This document shows, in pieces, positions 33,156 through 46,124 of a stretch of DNA of 64,000 bases. Both the position numbers and the translations under genes were made by a program. Source of the stretch: Strongylocentrotus droebachiensis (lineage: Eukaryota; Echinodermata; Echinoidea; Camarodonta; Strongylocentrotidae); NCBI GenBank assembly GCA_035222895.1, contig JAVYIG010002749.1:124001-188000 (forward strand), given 5' to 3'. Under the pieces are notes generated by a model. That model saw only the letters and a list, made by a program, of their open reading frames with translations, did no database searches and had not been told where the DNA came from. Each line of letters starts with the position of its first letter. Position 1 is the first letter of the stretch.

Positions 33156-33427
33156 CCTTGGAGTATTTGAATATCTACCAGCTACAATCGGCAGTATTAA
33201 GCGCTCTATCCTCTACGCGCACTACTGCACTACTACTACCGGCGCTCTGAAAACGAGTTCAATAGTACTAGAAAATATTGCACTCCTTTTCATGAAAACT
33301 AGTGCAATAGGCTCAGTAAATGAATCACACGTGACCGCGCATGACCAATCATTTGATTCGGATCTGGGAGTGAGTTGTATAAACATGTTTAATTTCCAAT
33401 TATGATGAATATCTAAGCACTCAAAGG

Positions 33428-33953
33428 TACTATGTCCAATTTGCAGGCCAAAGAATATGAACATGTAAAATTCCACCGGTATTTGAAAGATAATATTCAG
33501 ATAGAACTTTCCTTAAAACGAAAGGGCTTGAAAATGACTTTTTGTTGGAAAATAACGACCATTAGTTGTCGAATCGACTTTAGGGCTTGCAATCTTTTTA
33601 GTAAAGTGTCTAACTTTCAGTCCCTTGTACCGAATGGTGTACGTTTTGTGGTGCGCAAAGATTCAATCGGTTTAATTTTGGCCATTAAAAGAAGTGGAAT
33701 ATTGATGTAGACAAATGCTCATGTACCCTTTACAGCTCGTTTTATGTATGTCATTACCAAAGAAAATGAAGTCAGTCAGTTACTCAACAGTGTCTGACAG
33801 TAAAGTCTAGACATTAAACGGTTTTCCTTGCATTATTTGAATACTAGAACACTGCTAACGTTTAAATTTCACAGAAAGGACATACGTGACATATTCATAA
33901 TTCCTGCGAAGTTCTACATAATTTGATGTTGGCTGCACATAGGACATAATACC
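33428..33953 (+). mobile_element. Dispersed element, copy 2
   Basis: Matches 21305-21747 over most of its length. Begins GGTACTATGTCCAATTTGCAG and ends CTGCACATAGGACATAATACC. Its right TTAA (33954-33957) is also the left TTAA of the next element. Confidence 0.72.
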
Positions 33954-33957
33954 TTAA

Positions 33958-34690
33958 AAGGAAACCGAACCCCAAGTAATAACTTTACTTATTCTGAGAG
34001 ATTTGTTATATTATTGCCCATAAATCTACAAGATTCCCCACCAAAGTTTATGAGAGAGGAATAAAGCAAAAATAAAGTACAGTTTCTCAACTCGACATGG
34101 GCATCGCCATTTTCTTGATAATGTGACGTACTATGCGAAGTCGTTTATCAAGTAATGTATTCAAATTTATGGATGCTTCTTTCCCATACGTGTGTGGTGA
34201 TGAAGCATTTCATTCACCTGATATTATCCTTTGTACTATAATTGCCAAAACGCAAATTGCATAAATAAGTTAGTTCTCTTCTGGGGTGAAGGTTTCTCAT
34301 AAATGAATTAGATTTGTCAACTGCTATAGTGTAGTATTTATAAATGAATTTTGTTACAATTGTGCCCCTATTATTTATTTTTCACCTAATATAATTTCTA
34401 TCATCTCAGTTATTATTTTTTTTAATTGAAAAGTAAAGGTTTCGTTATTGATTTAAAAATTCTTTCCAGCTAAAGCTTGGTGCATGATACATGTACAACT
34501 TCAACAGGTACGTCACATTTTCAAGAAAATGGCTGCGCCCATGTCATGCTGAAAGGCATCACATCATGCCAGGAATATCTTCATTTATATATATCTTGTA
34601 CATTTTCGTAAGGAATATTGTACATCAAAGGGCAGGAATACATCTCGTTTCTCAAAATACCTACACTTATTCTTGGGGTTTAGGTTTCTT
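33958..34690. mobile_element. TTAA-flanked MITE (733 bp)
   Basis: Left end AAGGAAACCGAACCCCAAG and right end (inverted) AAGAAACCTAAACCCCAAG, with TTAA at 33954-33957 and 34691-34694. Inner inverted segments (tgacgta / tacgtca) extend the symmetry. The termini resemble those of 19063-19601. Confidence 0.75.
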
Positions 34691-34694
34691 TTAA

Positions 34695-35439
34695 GACAAA
34701 CCAAGGCACGAGCAAAAGCCAAGCAATTTCTTGCAAACAAATTGAAAAGTAACCACGTACAATTACTTCTTGCGATCGAAGAACCAATATTCAACAAGAG
34801 CTTTAAAGGGTCATTAAAATTGATTTCGGGTCATGCAATTGCATTGTGAAAGAAACAGTCTTTACAATGCTTGAATCATCAACAATTGTAGGATATTTGC
34901 TCAGTTTTGCTTGATAAAAGTCACATGCACCGTACATACAAATGTGTAAATAGAACTACACAAACATATAGCATCAGGTATAACATTTAGCTGTTCCTTG
35001 TCATTTTCGAATATGAGGGCATTTGAAGAGCGATCCTATTGGGGACATTTTCTTTTTCTACGATACCCTTCCACAATAAAAACAAACAAACATTCAAAAA
35101 AGGAACTTCACTAAATATTGTTCACGTTTCCCAGTACTCAATCCTCTCTTTAAACGCCGGAAAATATTTGCTCTGAATATATATCATATATAAGTATATA
35201 AATACGGAATGCAAACATTAATTGTACAATAAAATTGCGGTTTGACACATTATTTCTTTTCGAGTCATCCAATAACATTCAGGTTGCTGTTATGTGTGTA
35301 ATTAAGTAAATGCAAACAACGTGAACAAAGTTTATTCGTAGGCAAACATGGATTCAAAAGTATAATTGTATGTACGCGATATAACATGCATCCTGTCCAA
35401 ACACATCCACAGTGTGATACCCGCCGCACATGAGACGTC
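34695..35439. other. Intergenic sequence
   Basis: Only a short piece (34830-34860, caattgcattgtgaaagaaac) resembling family B MITE ends was noticed. No gene seen. Confidence 0.45.
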
Positions 35440-36240
35440 TTTTCGATTCAAATTCAAATTCACATTTATTCGACAAAAGATTAAAAAATCGAAATGAAAT
35501 CATTACAAATGAAATCTCAATAAATACCGGGATTGCTAAAATAAGTTAAAAACTTGTAAACAAGCAACCCAAAACATAAAAACATACAGATACAATACTA
35601 TAAAATACGATGAAATACGGTACTATAAAATACAATGCTTATAATGTTACATACTGACAAAATATATGAATCAATTATGTATTTCAATAAATTAATAAGT
35701 GTCAAGTATTGTTCTTTTTAGTTTAGGTTTAAATGCGTTGTGGTTCTTAACACCCTTTAAATGACTTAACATGGAGTTCCATTTATGAGGACCTTGATAT
35801 CAAATTGATTTATTTTGCAAAAATGAGTTAGTAAATTTTGGTAGATGGAAGTCATTCTTTTTTCTTGTAAGGAGTGGACATCCGAGTTCAAATGAAAACT
35901 GTCATAAAACGTTACTGGTAACACTAATCATTTTTGAGTTTGTACATAAATAATGAAGTCCCTTGAGAAAGAATATCTGGAAGTTTGAATAAATTTAGGA
36001 TTTAAACAATGAAGAGGTGTGCGCCCTGAATGAAGCGTTGCAGCACAACCGAACAGCCCGCTTTTGAAGTATGATAAGGGGCTTTAATAATTTATTAAAC
36101 GTTCTCGCCCACACTAAATTACAATACGTTAGGTGGGGATATATGAGTGTAAAGTATAAAGACATTGTTATCCGCGCCATCGCGGAGCAGTGGTGCGGAA
36201 AATTTAAAGCATGCACTAGTAACCGAAGGGGAAGTTCTAC
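35440..36240 (-). mobile_element. CR1/L2-like LINE 3' fragment
   Basis: Minus-strand frame 36216-35995 reads TLIYPHLTYCNLVWA...LIILQKRAVRL, the thumb-region motif of CR1/L2-type reverse transcriptases. Further downstream, across a frameshift, comes YQGPHKWNSMLSHLKG and FKPKLKRTIL, the usual end of such ORF2s. The element ends in AATAAA plus TGAATT-type repeats near 35450. 5' truncated and broken. Confidence 0.75.
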
Positions 36241-36830
36241 CTGATATTTAGTTGATTTTAATAAAAGCAGAAAATAGAGGAAGAGGTCATGGAAATTTTG
36301 AGCAAAATCGGATTACAAAATAATATTAAGGAAGTTGTGAATTGTTGAAGTTTCGGTCAATCAAAGACTTAAAAAAAAAACAGCGTTAATCACACATTGA
36401 CAATGTTGAATCATACGTGCACCCTAGGTATAATTATTGCAAATAGGCCTGTATACAGTGCGTCCCAGAAAAAAAGAAACCGAGAAAAATCAATGTTTTA
36501 TCACAACCTAATCTCAATTATATGATTAATAAATGAAACAAAGTTGCCTTTCATTTGATGCAACTCATATGATGCATATTTCACGCATGAGTTATTAAAA
36601 ACAATTTAAAGGAAGGGTACCAAAAGGTCATTTGGCGAACGATATTTCAATTTCATAGAGAAAATCACATTTCCAGAAAATTCAGTTGTTTGCCCTTTCA
36701 TATATGACACCTCAATCAGGAAAATTGAGCCAGGAATAACAAAGTCCTGTTTGTTAAACGTAATGTTTGCATTTCCATATTTTCATTGAACGAATCCGTT
36801 CCACTGGCTGTCTGCCCTAACAATAAAACG

Positions 36831-37160
36831 AAACTTACACTGAATGTTCAAGATTACAAATAAATGACATGTGCCAAACAATTTTGGAAGAAATTGTATA
36901 CTGGCTGAGTAATGAGCAAAGAAAGACAAGGAAATCAAGGTAGTACTAGCCCCGACACCATGTGTGTTGTCCCATATATGGCTTTCTGTGTACAGTGCTT
37001 GTTACTTTACCAAGACTCGGTCAAATTTATTATGATTTTGATGACTCCAGAACCTTGCAGTGCAGACCAATACTTACATGCTACATGATCAACTGTTTCT
37101 GATCCTTTCCACATATTTTCTTTCACAATGCAATCGCATTACCAGTACTAAAGTTTATCT
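36831..37160 (+). mobile_element. TTAA MITE family B, copy 2 (left end decayed)
   Basis: Near-colinear with 22070-22398 (acactgaatgttcaag, actggctgagtaatgagca, cttgttactttaccaagact). The right TTAA is at 37161-37164. Confidence 0.78.
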
Positions 37161-37164
37161 TTAA

Positions 37165-37822
37165 ACCGCTGTATGAAACAAATCTTTACTATCATCAATA
37201 ACTAGGTACATTTAATTTATGACTTTTTTTTGTAACTAGCAAATTGGAGAGAACGTCGCAAGATACCGTTACAGTATTGACAAGTTGTGATTCACTGATG
37301 ACAACTTTTAACAATAATTACTTTCCTACTTTTAATCAGATATTGCTCAAACTTTCACTAAATAGATTTTTCTCGTTTTTCCGCTTTTATTAATACCAGT
37401 AGAATATAAGGGTAGACTTTCCATTTAAATCAGTGATTAAACTGACCATTTAACTTTTTTGACAACGTCCCTTTAACAAGGCGCGTCAAACACCCGGCCA
37501 GGCGATGACGTAGTCCTACGTCAGAGAAATGACGCCTCGTGTGCAATAGACTTCACATATTAATTAATTTCACGTGATTGCCCTCTCAGCCAATGAGATA
37601 CTCTATTACAATATTTCTAAACCGTGATATTGACCAATTAAAGTGTGCAGGTACAAACCTTTGTCAGTCACTGTGCATCACAGTGTCTGCATTATGAGAC
37701 TAGGCTAACAGCACACTCCATAGGCTCTGTAATGCAGCTGCCGCGGACACAGCCAGAGACTGACACACCTAGCCTCTTCTCAAGGCTTTAGGGATCATTA
37801 TAATGCGTCGAGTTAGAGTTTG
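37165..37822. other. Sequence downstream of the GPCR gene
   Basis: Contains short CG-richer stretches near 37490-37540 and 37730-37760 but no recognised frame. It would hold the 3' UTR of the minus-strand GPCR; no AATAAA was seen on that strand close to the stop. Confidence 0.4.
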
Positions 37823-38821
37823 CTAATACAGACTATAAGTAGTATGTTCCTGTTCTGACATATTTTCACTTCTACCCAACAACTTTCGCATCGTAAGACG
37901 TAAGTTCTTATGCAGGCAAAAGTGGATCATTGCGTTAATAAAGTGATTACTGAATGCTACATACAGCATAGCAAAATAAACAGTTTCTGGTATTGGTTCA
38001 TGATAACACGTCACAATGACTACACCGACAACATAGGGAGTCCATACAATATAAAAAGCGCCGAACATTGTTGTAATGGTAACAGCGGTTTTTAATTTTC
38101 CGCCGATTCGCTGTGAAGCGTCTTGGCACTTTTTGTCAGGTACAGGCACATGTGATATTCGTCTTTGTTGTTTGTAGGCTGTTATCAATACTTTCATGTT
38201 GAGATACCCTGTAATGCAGCCAATAATACAGACTTGAGCTATGTAAAACATCATGGAGGGGTTTCCAATGTACATTGATGCTCCAGGATCGAAATCGCAA
38301 CTATCGGTGAAAATTTCATGAATCATCCGCGCGATCGACAAAACCAATCCATATCCGATCACCATCGCTATCAATCTTTTAATACGCGTCCTCGACATCA
38401 TAGACCAATATCGTAATGGTTTCATAATCGCTATATAGCGATCGATGCTTATAACAGCAAAAAGGACGTTCGATTGCGACACGAAGGTTGTGGATAACGA
38501 AGCGATCACGGCGCATGCTATACGGTGGTTCAAAAATAGAGAACGGTCGAATTCGAAGATGATGCGCGTTCCGAAGCTCATGAGTCCGCCGAGGAGGTCG
38601 ATCACAGCAAGACAGAGCAAGCAAAGACGGGTGTTTTCTCCGAATTTATTCGGCGTTCGTGGTAGCACGACCAAAATTAAGATATTGAAGCAAAATGAGA
38701 GAAAGAGACCGAAAAAGCAAGCTGTTATTGCAAAAATCCTATATTGGTCCGTCACATCAAATTCTGTGGATCCATTCGTTAAAGGTGACGCCATTGTTGC
38801 GTGGAGATCTTTAATTTTCAA
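37823..38821 (-). CDS. Intronless rhodopsin-class (class A) G protein-coupled receptor
   Basis: 332 residues in one exon, the usual class A length. N-glycosylation site N16-G-S. TM1 about 29-52 with N46; TM2 65-88 with the sodium-site Asp D75 (LAVIDLL); Cys103 pairs with Cys175 of ECL2; TM3 ends in D127-R-Y (ISIDRYIAI); TM4 147-167; TM5 191-214; TM6 245-268 with W260-T-P; TM7 280-303. The NPxxY motif is altered to N296-A-M-I-H, losing both Pro and Tyr. Basic residues flank ICL3 (KQQRR) and the short tail. Met10 is an alternative start. The ligand cannot be told; echinoderms have large families of intronless rhodopsin-type receptors, and amine-like features are weak (no Asp in the usual TM3 site was noticed). 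Confidence 0.92.
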   Translation of the reverse strand: MKIKDLHATMASPLTNGSTEFDVTDQYRIFAITACFFGLFLSFCFNILILVVLPRTPNKFGENTRLCLLCLAVIDLLGGLMSFGTRIIFEFDRSLFLNHRIACAVIASLSTTFVSQSNVLFAVISIDRYIAIMKPLRYWSMMSRTRIKRLIAMVIGYGLVLSIARMIHEIFTDSCDFDPGASMYIGNPSMMFYIAQVCIIGCITGYLNMKVLITAYKQQRRISHVPVPDKKCQDASQRIGGKLKTAVTITTMFGAFYIVWTPYVVGVVIVTCYHEPIPETVYFAMLYVAFSNHFINAMIHFCLHKNLRLTMRKLLGRSENMSEQEHTTYSLY

Positions 38822-40103
38822 AACGCAGTCGATCTAGAATGTTAGTAAGTAGAATTGCAAGTCACCAACAACCCTATTCTCGTTTAGGTACAGAAACAAC
38901 ATGGTCTTTTTTAATGAAACATGTTTTTTGTTTGGGAAAAAAAGCAATCATTCAATCTATGAGACACGTGAATGTTCATTGCGTGACTTGATGATGCAGT
39001 CATCCTCTTTTTATAACGTAAAAAATGGTTCACTTGAAATACAGAAACTCTTGGCAATAGCGCTGCCAGAGCAAAATGCTTTCCTTCTATATCTTCTAGT
39101 ACCCCTTCAACGAAGAAATAACTATCATTGGACTATGGTCAAGTCACTTGTAGCGCGGCGGTCGTCACAATTTATTATCACCCTTCAAAGAAAGACTTTA
39201 CAGTTATTAACAAAGTATAGCAATGTATGGACGAAACAGCTAAAATGTCAATGACATCCCTCTGTCTCTCTGTGTTTTATCAAGTTTACATTACCGGCAT
39301 ATAGTTCGGCGTTGATGAACAGGTAAACTTATCTGTCCTCGAAGGACAAAATGAAGATTTTTGAATAATAATATTGATAGGTCGAAAACAACTCATTTAG
39401 TGCCACGAGCGTAAAATGGCGTTGCTTTCCCCCACTTAGTCTACTTCTGTTGTGCTGTCAAGTCTCGAGATTCAATTAGCGTGGCAACCGTGATATACAT
39501 AGCCTATCTCGCCTCACCAAAGGAATAATCATTACCGAACAGAATAGGCGTTGAAAATCAAGAAAACTTGGTACGAAAAGTCTTCCTATTACATTTATTC
39601 CTGTAAGCGCTATCGTCATCCAGTTCATATTCGTTCAACATAGGATATGACTTGCTTAAACGAATGGAATATTCCTCTTGGAAAAGGGTTTAGAAACGGG
39701 AAGAAGAAATATATCTGACGAAGTGCTTCGAGCATAAAACTTAACTGCTTATTCACACTTTGCCCACAATCTATTTCTGCGAATACTGTCCGTTCTCGGG
39801 ATCTAATTATCGTGACAATCAAGAAAAAAACTTATTCCGCCTCAAGAACAATCGTCCTCCAATCTAAAGAGAGAACCGCTATACACAAATGAAGAAAAAT
39901 ATGAATAGTTGCATTGATTCCTTCAATTCCATCGTAAACGGCCGGCGCTGTTTCGCCATTCAATTTGATGAGACGAACGTAAGAAATAATCATCTCCAAA
40001 GTATTATTTTGATGTAAGAAATTACCGAACAAGCATCACATTTCGTCTGGTTCTGCCAACACGCATCTCTTAATGTTCCAAAGTGATGATGCTCCGCAAT
40101 GTC
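38822..40103. other. Sequence upstream of the GPCR, no gene recognised
   Basis: The 5' flank of the GPCR should lie in the first part. An open frame of 117 codons at 38901-39254 (+) shows no recognisable features. Around 39470-39540 and 39790-39860 there is a weak direct similarity (ctcg.gat..aatta.cgtg.caa, then cgcctca), hinting at a decayed repeat. Confidence 0.4.
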
Positions 40104-41570
40104 CTTCTCGAACGAAAGGGTATAGATGAACAAATGATTGTTATCAGTTTTTCTGAAATTTCTGTTGTTCCAGTAATTCCATGCATTAATTCAAACTTCT
40201 CGAACGAAAGGGTATAGATGAACAAATGATTGTTATCAGTTTTTCTGAAATTTCTATTGTTCCAGTAATTCCATGCATTAATTCAATCGAATGGCTGAAT
40301 GCACCCGAAATTCAAGTAATGGTTTACTCAAATATCTCACTCCACCGAAATAATACACATGAACGAATGTCATCGGTTATCCTTCAATTCCACGCGTTTC
40401 ATGTGAGTGTGCCCCAGTTAAAGCCATGATATATGTGATGATTCTCCGGTATATGCAGTTCCACCGAATGAGGGCACATGAACGATCTATTGTAGCCAAT
40501 TATTATGTAAGTCTGTATCTCCCTTTAATAAAAGAGTTTCAATGAGACATCCAAAACATATGCGATGATTCTCCATAAAATATATTTTTCCATGGAAAGA
40601 GCACACCATTTCATGAATTCGATGAAGAAGGTTATGTCAGATAATTAATTAAATGTATTCTATAAAAGGAATAGAATGAGTATTCTGCAATTCCTTATGT
40701 TCCGTGATACAGAAAATACATCCACAAATTGTGTTGATTCTCTGGAATATCATACTCCATCGGAAGAGCGAACATGAACGAATGTTCTCAATTATTATTC
40801 AAATCTATACGGTCTTTTGTAACCCTCAAAATAAAGTTGTTTTGATTCTTGTATACATCCTACTCCGTCCAAAGTACGCACTAGATTTGTGAACAATATA
40901 TTCAATGCATTCAATTCAAAGGAATGACTTAATGCAGACGGAATTCGTGTAATGGTTCGCTCAAATATCAAAATTCACCTAAAGAATGTTCATGAGCGAA
41001 TGTCATAAGTTATTCCGCCGTTCCACATGTTCCATTTCAGTGCATCCAAGATACAGGCATGATGCATATGATGATTCTCCAAAAAATGTGGTTCCACCGA
41101 ATGAGTGCGCATGAACGAATCATTGTTTAACTCTTATCGTGCCACAGGGCTAATCCCCATTGTACCAGGTTGTTTTTGAGATCTAATCTAATTAACACGA
41201 TGGTTCTATGAATGGCGAGTGCAAAACACACAGCACAGCCCAATGAGCATGAACAATAACCGCTACTACGAAAGTGTGCACGCACGCACATGGCACTCAA
41301 TAGGTAGCGTGCATGCAGCCTCATGGCAGGCTATGAGTTAACAAGTATTTTGTGAGTCTATCTTCCATCAAAAGAGTTTCAATGAGACATCGAAAACATA
41401 TGCGATGATTCTCCCTGAGATATCCTTCTACATGGAAAGTGCACACAAAGTCATGAACTCGATGAACAAATTATATCAATTAAGTAGTTCTTGTGTTCTA
41501 TAAAAAGAATTGATTGAGTATCAGAAACATATTTCATTCTCAGAATCGTTCAGCTTGCATGTATTCAGCA
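40104..41570 (+). repeat. Decayed tandem array (~125-bp periodicity)
   Basis: A motif like ttccaccgaatgag.gcaca plus tgaacgaatg recurs near 40338, 40462, 40593, 40758, 40978, 41093 and 41430, often with gatgattctcc just before. Within it are two near-identical 92-bp tandem units (40104-40195 and 40196-40287), and the block 40530-40685 is repeated at 41373-41525. A MITE interrupts it at 41131-41337. The array stops where the palindrome begins. Confidence 0.7.
41131..41337. mobile_element. TTAA-flanked MITE (207 bp)
   Basis: CTCTTATCGTGCCA and its diverged inverse TGGCAGGCTATGAG are flanked by TTAA at 41127-41130 and 41338-41341. It splits a unit of the surrounding tandem array. Confidence 0.72.
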
Positions 41571-42893
41571 GAAGCACGATGTTATTTTACTTCCGCATTG
41601 GACACGTCTGGATATCCTATCTCGCGATTCCTGTATACAGAACGTTAATTTGCACTTTTTACAACGCCATCAATAATATATCACGATGAATATGGAAAAA
41701 CGGAAAGCACCTTTATACCACAAACCTTGACACAGTTTCAAATTTCATGGATCAAACAACAGGTGTTTTGGATGAGGGAGTTATGGTGTTCAATTACTTA
41801 GTAATTTACATAACAAAAAAGCCATCGCAAGATTAATCCCACCTGGTGCTAATTACAATTACGCGCTCAGCTCTCTCACCATGCTCCTAAATCCTATTTT
41901 TTTTTTTTATATACACTGTCCTTCTACAAAGAAATATATCATGTACACTTGTGTATACTTGGTAAAATGTTGTTTGTAATTTATTTTGTGTATACAATTT
42001 GAAATTTTCTTTTTGAAAATGGAAATAAAATTGTGAAACTCCATTTCAAATTGAATCCTTAATAGCTGTGGACGCTTCAAATCAGATTCAACATACGAAA
42101 ATTCCCGCTGCAGTTACATGTATATGGTACTGTCGAACATGGTACAGTCGAACATACAGATACTGCTTTGTCAATATTTGAACCTTTGCGGCGATCCATG
42201 AATATCATGAATCCTGTATTGTCTGCATTGATCCGACTAAATATACAATGAGAAAAATGCTGATTGAATTTGTCTAAGAGCTTTTCGCATTAGAGCCATT
42301 TTACAATGAAAGAGGAAAAAATTCTCAATTAAAAATGAGATGAGCAGCCTAGAACGCGGTATTGCGGAATTTGGTTTGTGTTAGGGTAGACAGAGAAATG
42401 GGAATGCAAAGCATCAAACTCAAATGCATAAAGGGTTATTGATGGAAATCAAATGAAGGCGCCTTGTATCCAGTGGAATTGCACCTTACATAATATGTCC
42501 CCCTCATTTGTTCGGGTCCATAATGGAAGAACATCCTCAATTTCCAATCGAAAAGCCCTACACTCGATTTTTGTTTCTTTCTATTATTGCGGATCTCAAT
42601 TGTCAATGTTTCGTTTCTCATAGAAACAACGAAATGCGTGCCTGACTTTAAATATCACTGTAGGAATTGTGATCCAATATAAAACCTCTAGAGGTAACGT
42701 ATGTACTTTGAGGCAATATTGGTTAGGGTCTACCAACTGCACATTAGCGTGTTTACTTTTCACATCTTAATGGGAGAAACTGTAGAAGAATAGACAACAG
42801 AGTGGGAACATATTGACATGACACATGGTTACTTGTAACTTTTCCATTAACGATCGATGGTTATGCAACGTGTTAGTTTAATGTGGTGATTTC

Positions 42894-43360
42894 CTTGACT
42901 GCCATGAATATTTGAATCCTCAAGCACGTCAAGACGTTACAGACATCATGAAAAGTAACTGTACGACTATATGACAGACGTTTTGTTTTAAGCTCGATCC
43001 GCCAGGGAAAAAAAAGCTGCAACAACCTTTGACTTTTCACAGACAGGAAGGATTCCGAACACAATCGGACGTAGTGTATTCCATTAGGGTCCATGAAGAT
43101 TTGAATCCTCAAGCACTTCATACGATCGGTGCAAACATCAAGAACATCTTTGCTGTGACAGGCGTTGCGTTGCGCCTCGATCCGCCAGACAAGCCAGGTA
43201 GCTGCAACAGTTGGAAAGATGGATACGAGTTCGAACCTGATTATGACTTGGTCTAAGAAGTCTTTGAATCTGCAAGCAGTTCTAAACATACGGCTGGTAA
43301 AGATGTCAATGAATCAACACTGAGACAGACGTTGCGCCTTGATCATTATGCTTTGTGATT
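42894..43360 (+). repeat. Three diverged tandem units (~175-190 bp) inside the palindrome arm
   Basis: Units start near 42894, 43087 and 43260. Each contains tttgaatcctcaagca (or a variant), a gacagacgtt/gacaggcgtt motif and cttgat/tcgatccgcc. The right arm carries the mirrored version near 56600-57000. Confidence 0.65.
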
Positions 43361-43558
43361 CCACTGTCACACCAACGAGACCGACATCAGACAGGCAACA
43401 GATCGAATAATAATTACATTAGCCCGATTGGCCATGGATTGACGCATATTGATTCGGTTTTTAGTCGATGTTTTATCAGTGTGACTGAGGTCTAAGATAG
43501 CTGTAACTTATCGAAGAAGATTCAAAACATGATGAACCGACTCCTCAACATGAAGAGC

Positions 43559-43800
43559 AGTGCCATGTAGTATAGTGGATGAGTTACAGAACTGCAGAGC
43601 ATAAGGTACTTGGTTCGAATCCCTGTTACAGCAGTATTGTCATTTGCCCTTTGACATGACATTAATCTTCCAAATCTATCAAAGAGTTCGGGGTGCCAAT
43701 ATCTGCCACCGCAGAGCACAGCACGTACTGCTTTTGGTAAGGCCTTTATCTACATTTGCCGCGCTTGACCCAGGTGATGTAGTTAGGTGCACCAGCTAGG
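43559..43800 (+). mobile_element. tRNA-derived SINE in the left palindrome arm
   Basis: An A-box-like tagtatagtgg (43568) and a perfect B box ggttcgaatcc (43612) have tRNA spacing, followed by the SINE body (tatctacatttgccgc and gacccaggtg near 43750). It is a SINE head, not a tRNA gene, because the acceptor stem does not close convincingly. Confidence 0.7.
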
Positions 43801-45433
43801 ATTGTGCTGGAAGTGCAATGTGCGCTGATAAAGGTTGATGTTTTAAATGCAATGTGGATCATAAAATTGCGCTCTACATTGATGATGGTTGCCACAGCTG
43901 AATGCCGGAGTAAAATTACCATCACGCCTTGGAAACAAATAGATGACACAGTAGGAGCTCAAAAAGGTTGATCACTGACAAAAGGGATGAGAGATCATTA
44001 CAATTCACTTTGCTCTGATGAGTGGATGCTGGAGCTCTTTCAAAGCTCTTTGAAAGCACATAGCGTGCGTAGGACGGAAAATGTCAATATCGTCTGTAAT
44101 CAATGTCTGAAAAAGCGACGAGGAGTTCCAGTTTCTTTACACAATGGACACCTGATGCTGCGTAAATGCATTCCTCAAATATTGAGTAATGTCATCCCTG
44201 TCAGAACACGTTTTCATTAGTTGAGGCAAAATGTCACAGTCGTGTTGGAGAATCGAAATCTCCAATAAGCACTATCTATTTTAAACTTTTTTAAAAGCAA
44301 ATTCGCTGCAAAATATATCGACGAAATCGTTTGATCTTTAAGAATATCACGTCTAACGACCCAGACCGGCAATTCAGTAGTTTATCGCCATTGCCAATGG
44401 GGCAAACCTGATATTGATAAACAGTCCTTCTTCTTCTCAAACGGCAAATGAAAATATAGCGATACCTTTTCTTGTAGTCGTAATCGCATTCTCATAGAGA
44501 TTTTTGTTAGGTAAGTCAATAAAAAAAACTAGCCACCAATTACTGACAAACACATTAACGCCAATGTGCTAATGTCTACAAATTTATTTCTTCCTTGTTG
44601 GTCATAAAGGTGGAACAATTATTGTTACCCCAATTCATGGAATGATTTTGACAATGATTTATTCCTAATAGATCTAAATAATAGTATGCACTCAAAATAT
44701 CACCCACCGGGGAAATTACTTACTACGAATATCCGATTTTATTTCCCTGTTCGTAAAACGTTTTTTTGATACTAAAAAAATTCAAAATAAATTCGACAAA
44801 TTATTGCTAGCTATTTAACATGGGGTCATCAACACTGGAAAAATTCATCCCATAGCTAGTAGAGTACAGATAGTGGCGCTAACGGAAGTCGCGCTTGTTC
44901 AGAGGTCATAATCACGCATCACCAAAGTCGTTCCTTACCACCATACTCATGCGGGTACGCGTATGCAAGTCACATCTATCTCTGACAATACGCTATGGGT
45001 GATCATAATAACGGATGATGATCTAAAAGGGCCACTCTAACCAAAACGGGCTAAAAAAAAATGAAAAAAGACATGTAAAATATTTTTTGGAGATTCCGAT
45101 TATGACAACGATTTTTCTTAGAAATCATCAATAATTCTGGAATTTAGCTTTAAAAATGACGACTCAGAACTCTTAGAAAAAGCCCAGTTTCGGAGCTGTA
45201 TTGCAAAAATTGTTTATGACGTCACTGCAGGAGCCTCTCCGTTGAAAAGGAGGGTGATTTATGCATTAAAATGTCTTTAAAAAGGCAAACTATGATATTT
45301 ATTGGGGGGAAAAGACATGTATCCGAACAATAATATGCACTTGATAATCCCAGTACGATTCATATATGAATTACAATAAGATTGTAAGATCCTTATGTAG
45401 CGAAGTAGAGATATCTCCCTTTAAACCAGATAA

Positions 45434-45475
<42 letters not shown>

Positions 45476-46124
45476 TTCATCATCCTCTCTACTGGAGGTC
45501 AACAAACTATAGTAAGATGTAACCTGGTCATTTCCACTTGTCCAAATATTCCAAGAATAGGATGTTTGTAGATAATGAGAATGCCCCTTATGTTATTAGA
45601 GTTTAGGTCCTCTCACATGAATGAAAACTTAGGATTAAATCTGTTCACATAGAAAAGGTACATGACCTATAGTAGACAAAGCCCCTATTCAACCAGTGTT
45701 GCCAAAACTTAAGACTTAGATTTATTTACCCCAAGATTAGAAACACAGGGAGAGGAAGTTAATGTTGACAATCTTTGATGATAAGCAAACATATAAATTG
45801 TCCTTCTGCCTCTGCGAATACCAGTTTGGGCTGGAAGACAAAGCATTTGTTTTCTTGGAAAAGGAGTTGGGTCAGCGCAGGAAGTAGTAGCAGGGATATA
45901 CCCAACTGTCCAATGAGCCTTTGTCTTTTCTACTCCTTCCCCTTATTTTTGCTTTAGCCCAATCAGAATGTTAGGATAAATTGTTCAGGACGACTGTTCG
46001 AGTGTCCATCAAGTGTTATGCCCGCCCAGTCACCTACTGTAATTATAACGAAATAGTGAAGTTTAGTGTAAGAGTATTTTGTAGGAGGAGATCTCAGAAT
46101 CGAGATTGTGAATATGTAATTAGG

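Noticed and set aside
38445..38837. 130-codon plus-strand frame
   Set aside because: Shadow of the GPCR gene on the opposite strand.
38901..39254. 117-codon plus-strand frame
   Set aside because: No motif, membrane segment or homology was seen, and the codon pattern is not convincing; left as intergenic.
43029..43256. 75-codon frame matched by an inverted frame at 56651-56833
   Set aside because: The match is explained by the palindrome arms; the frames have different limits and no domain.
43559..43637. Functional tRNA gene
   Set aside because: A and B boxes fit, but the cloverleaf does not close and a SINE body follows.
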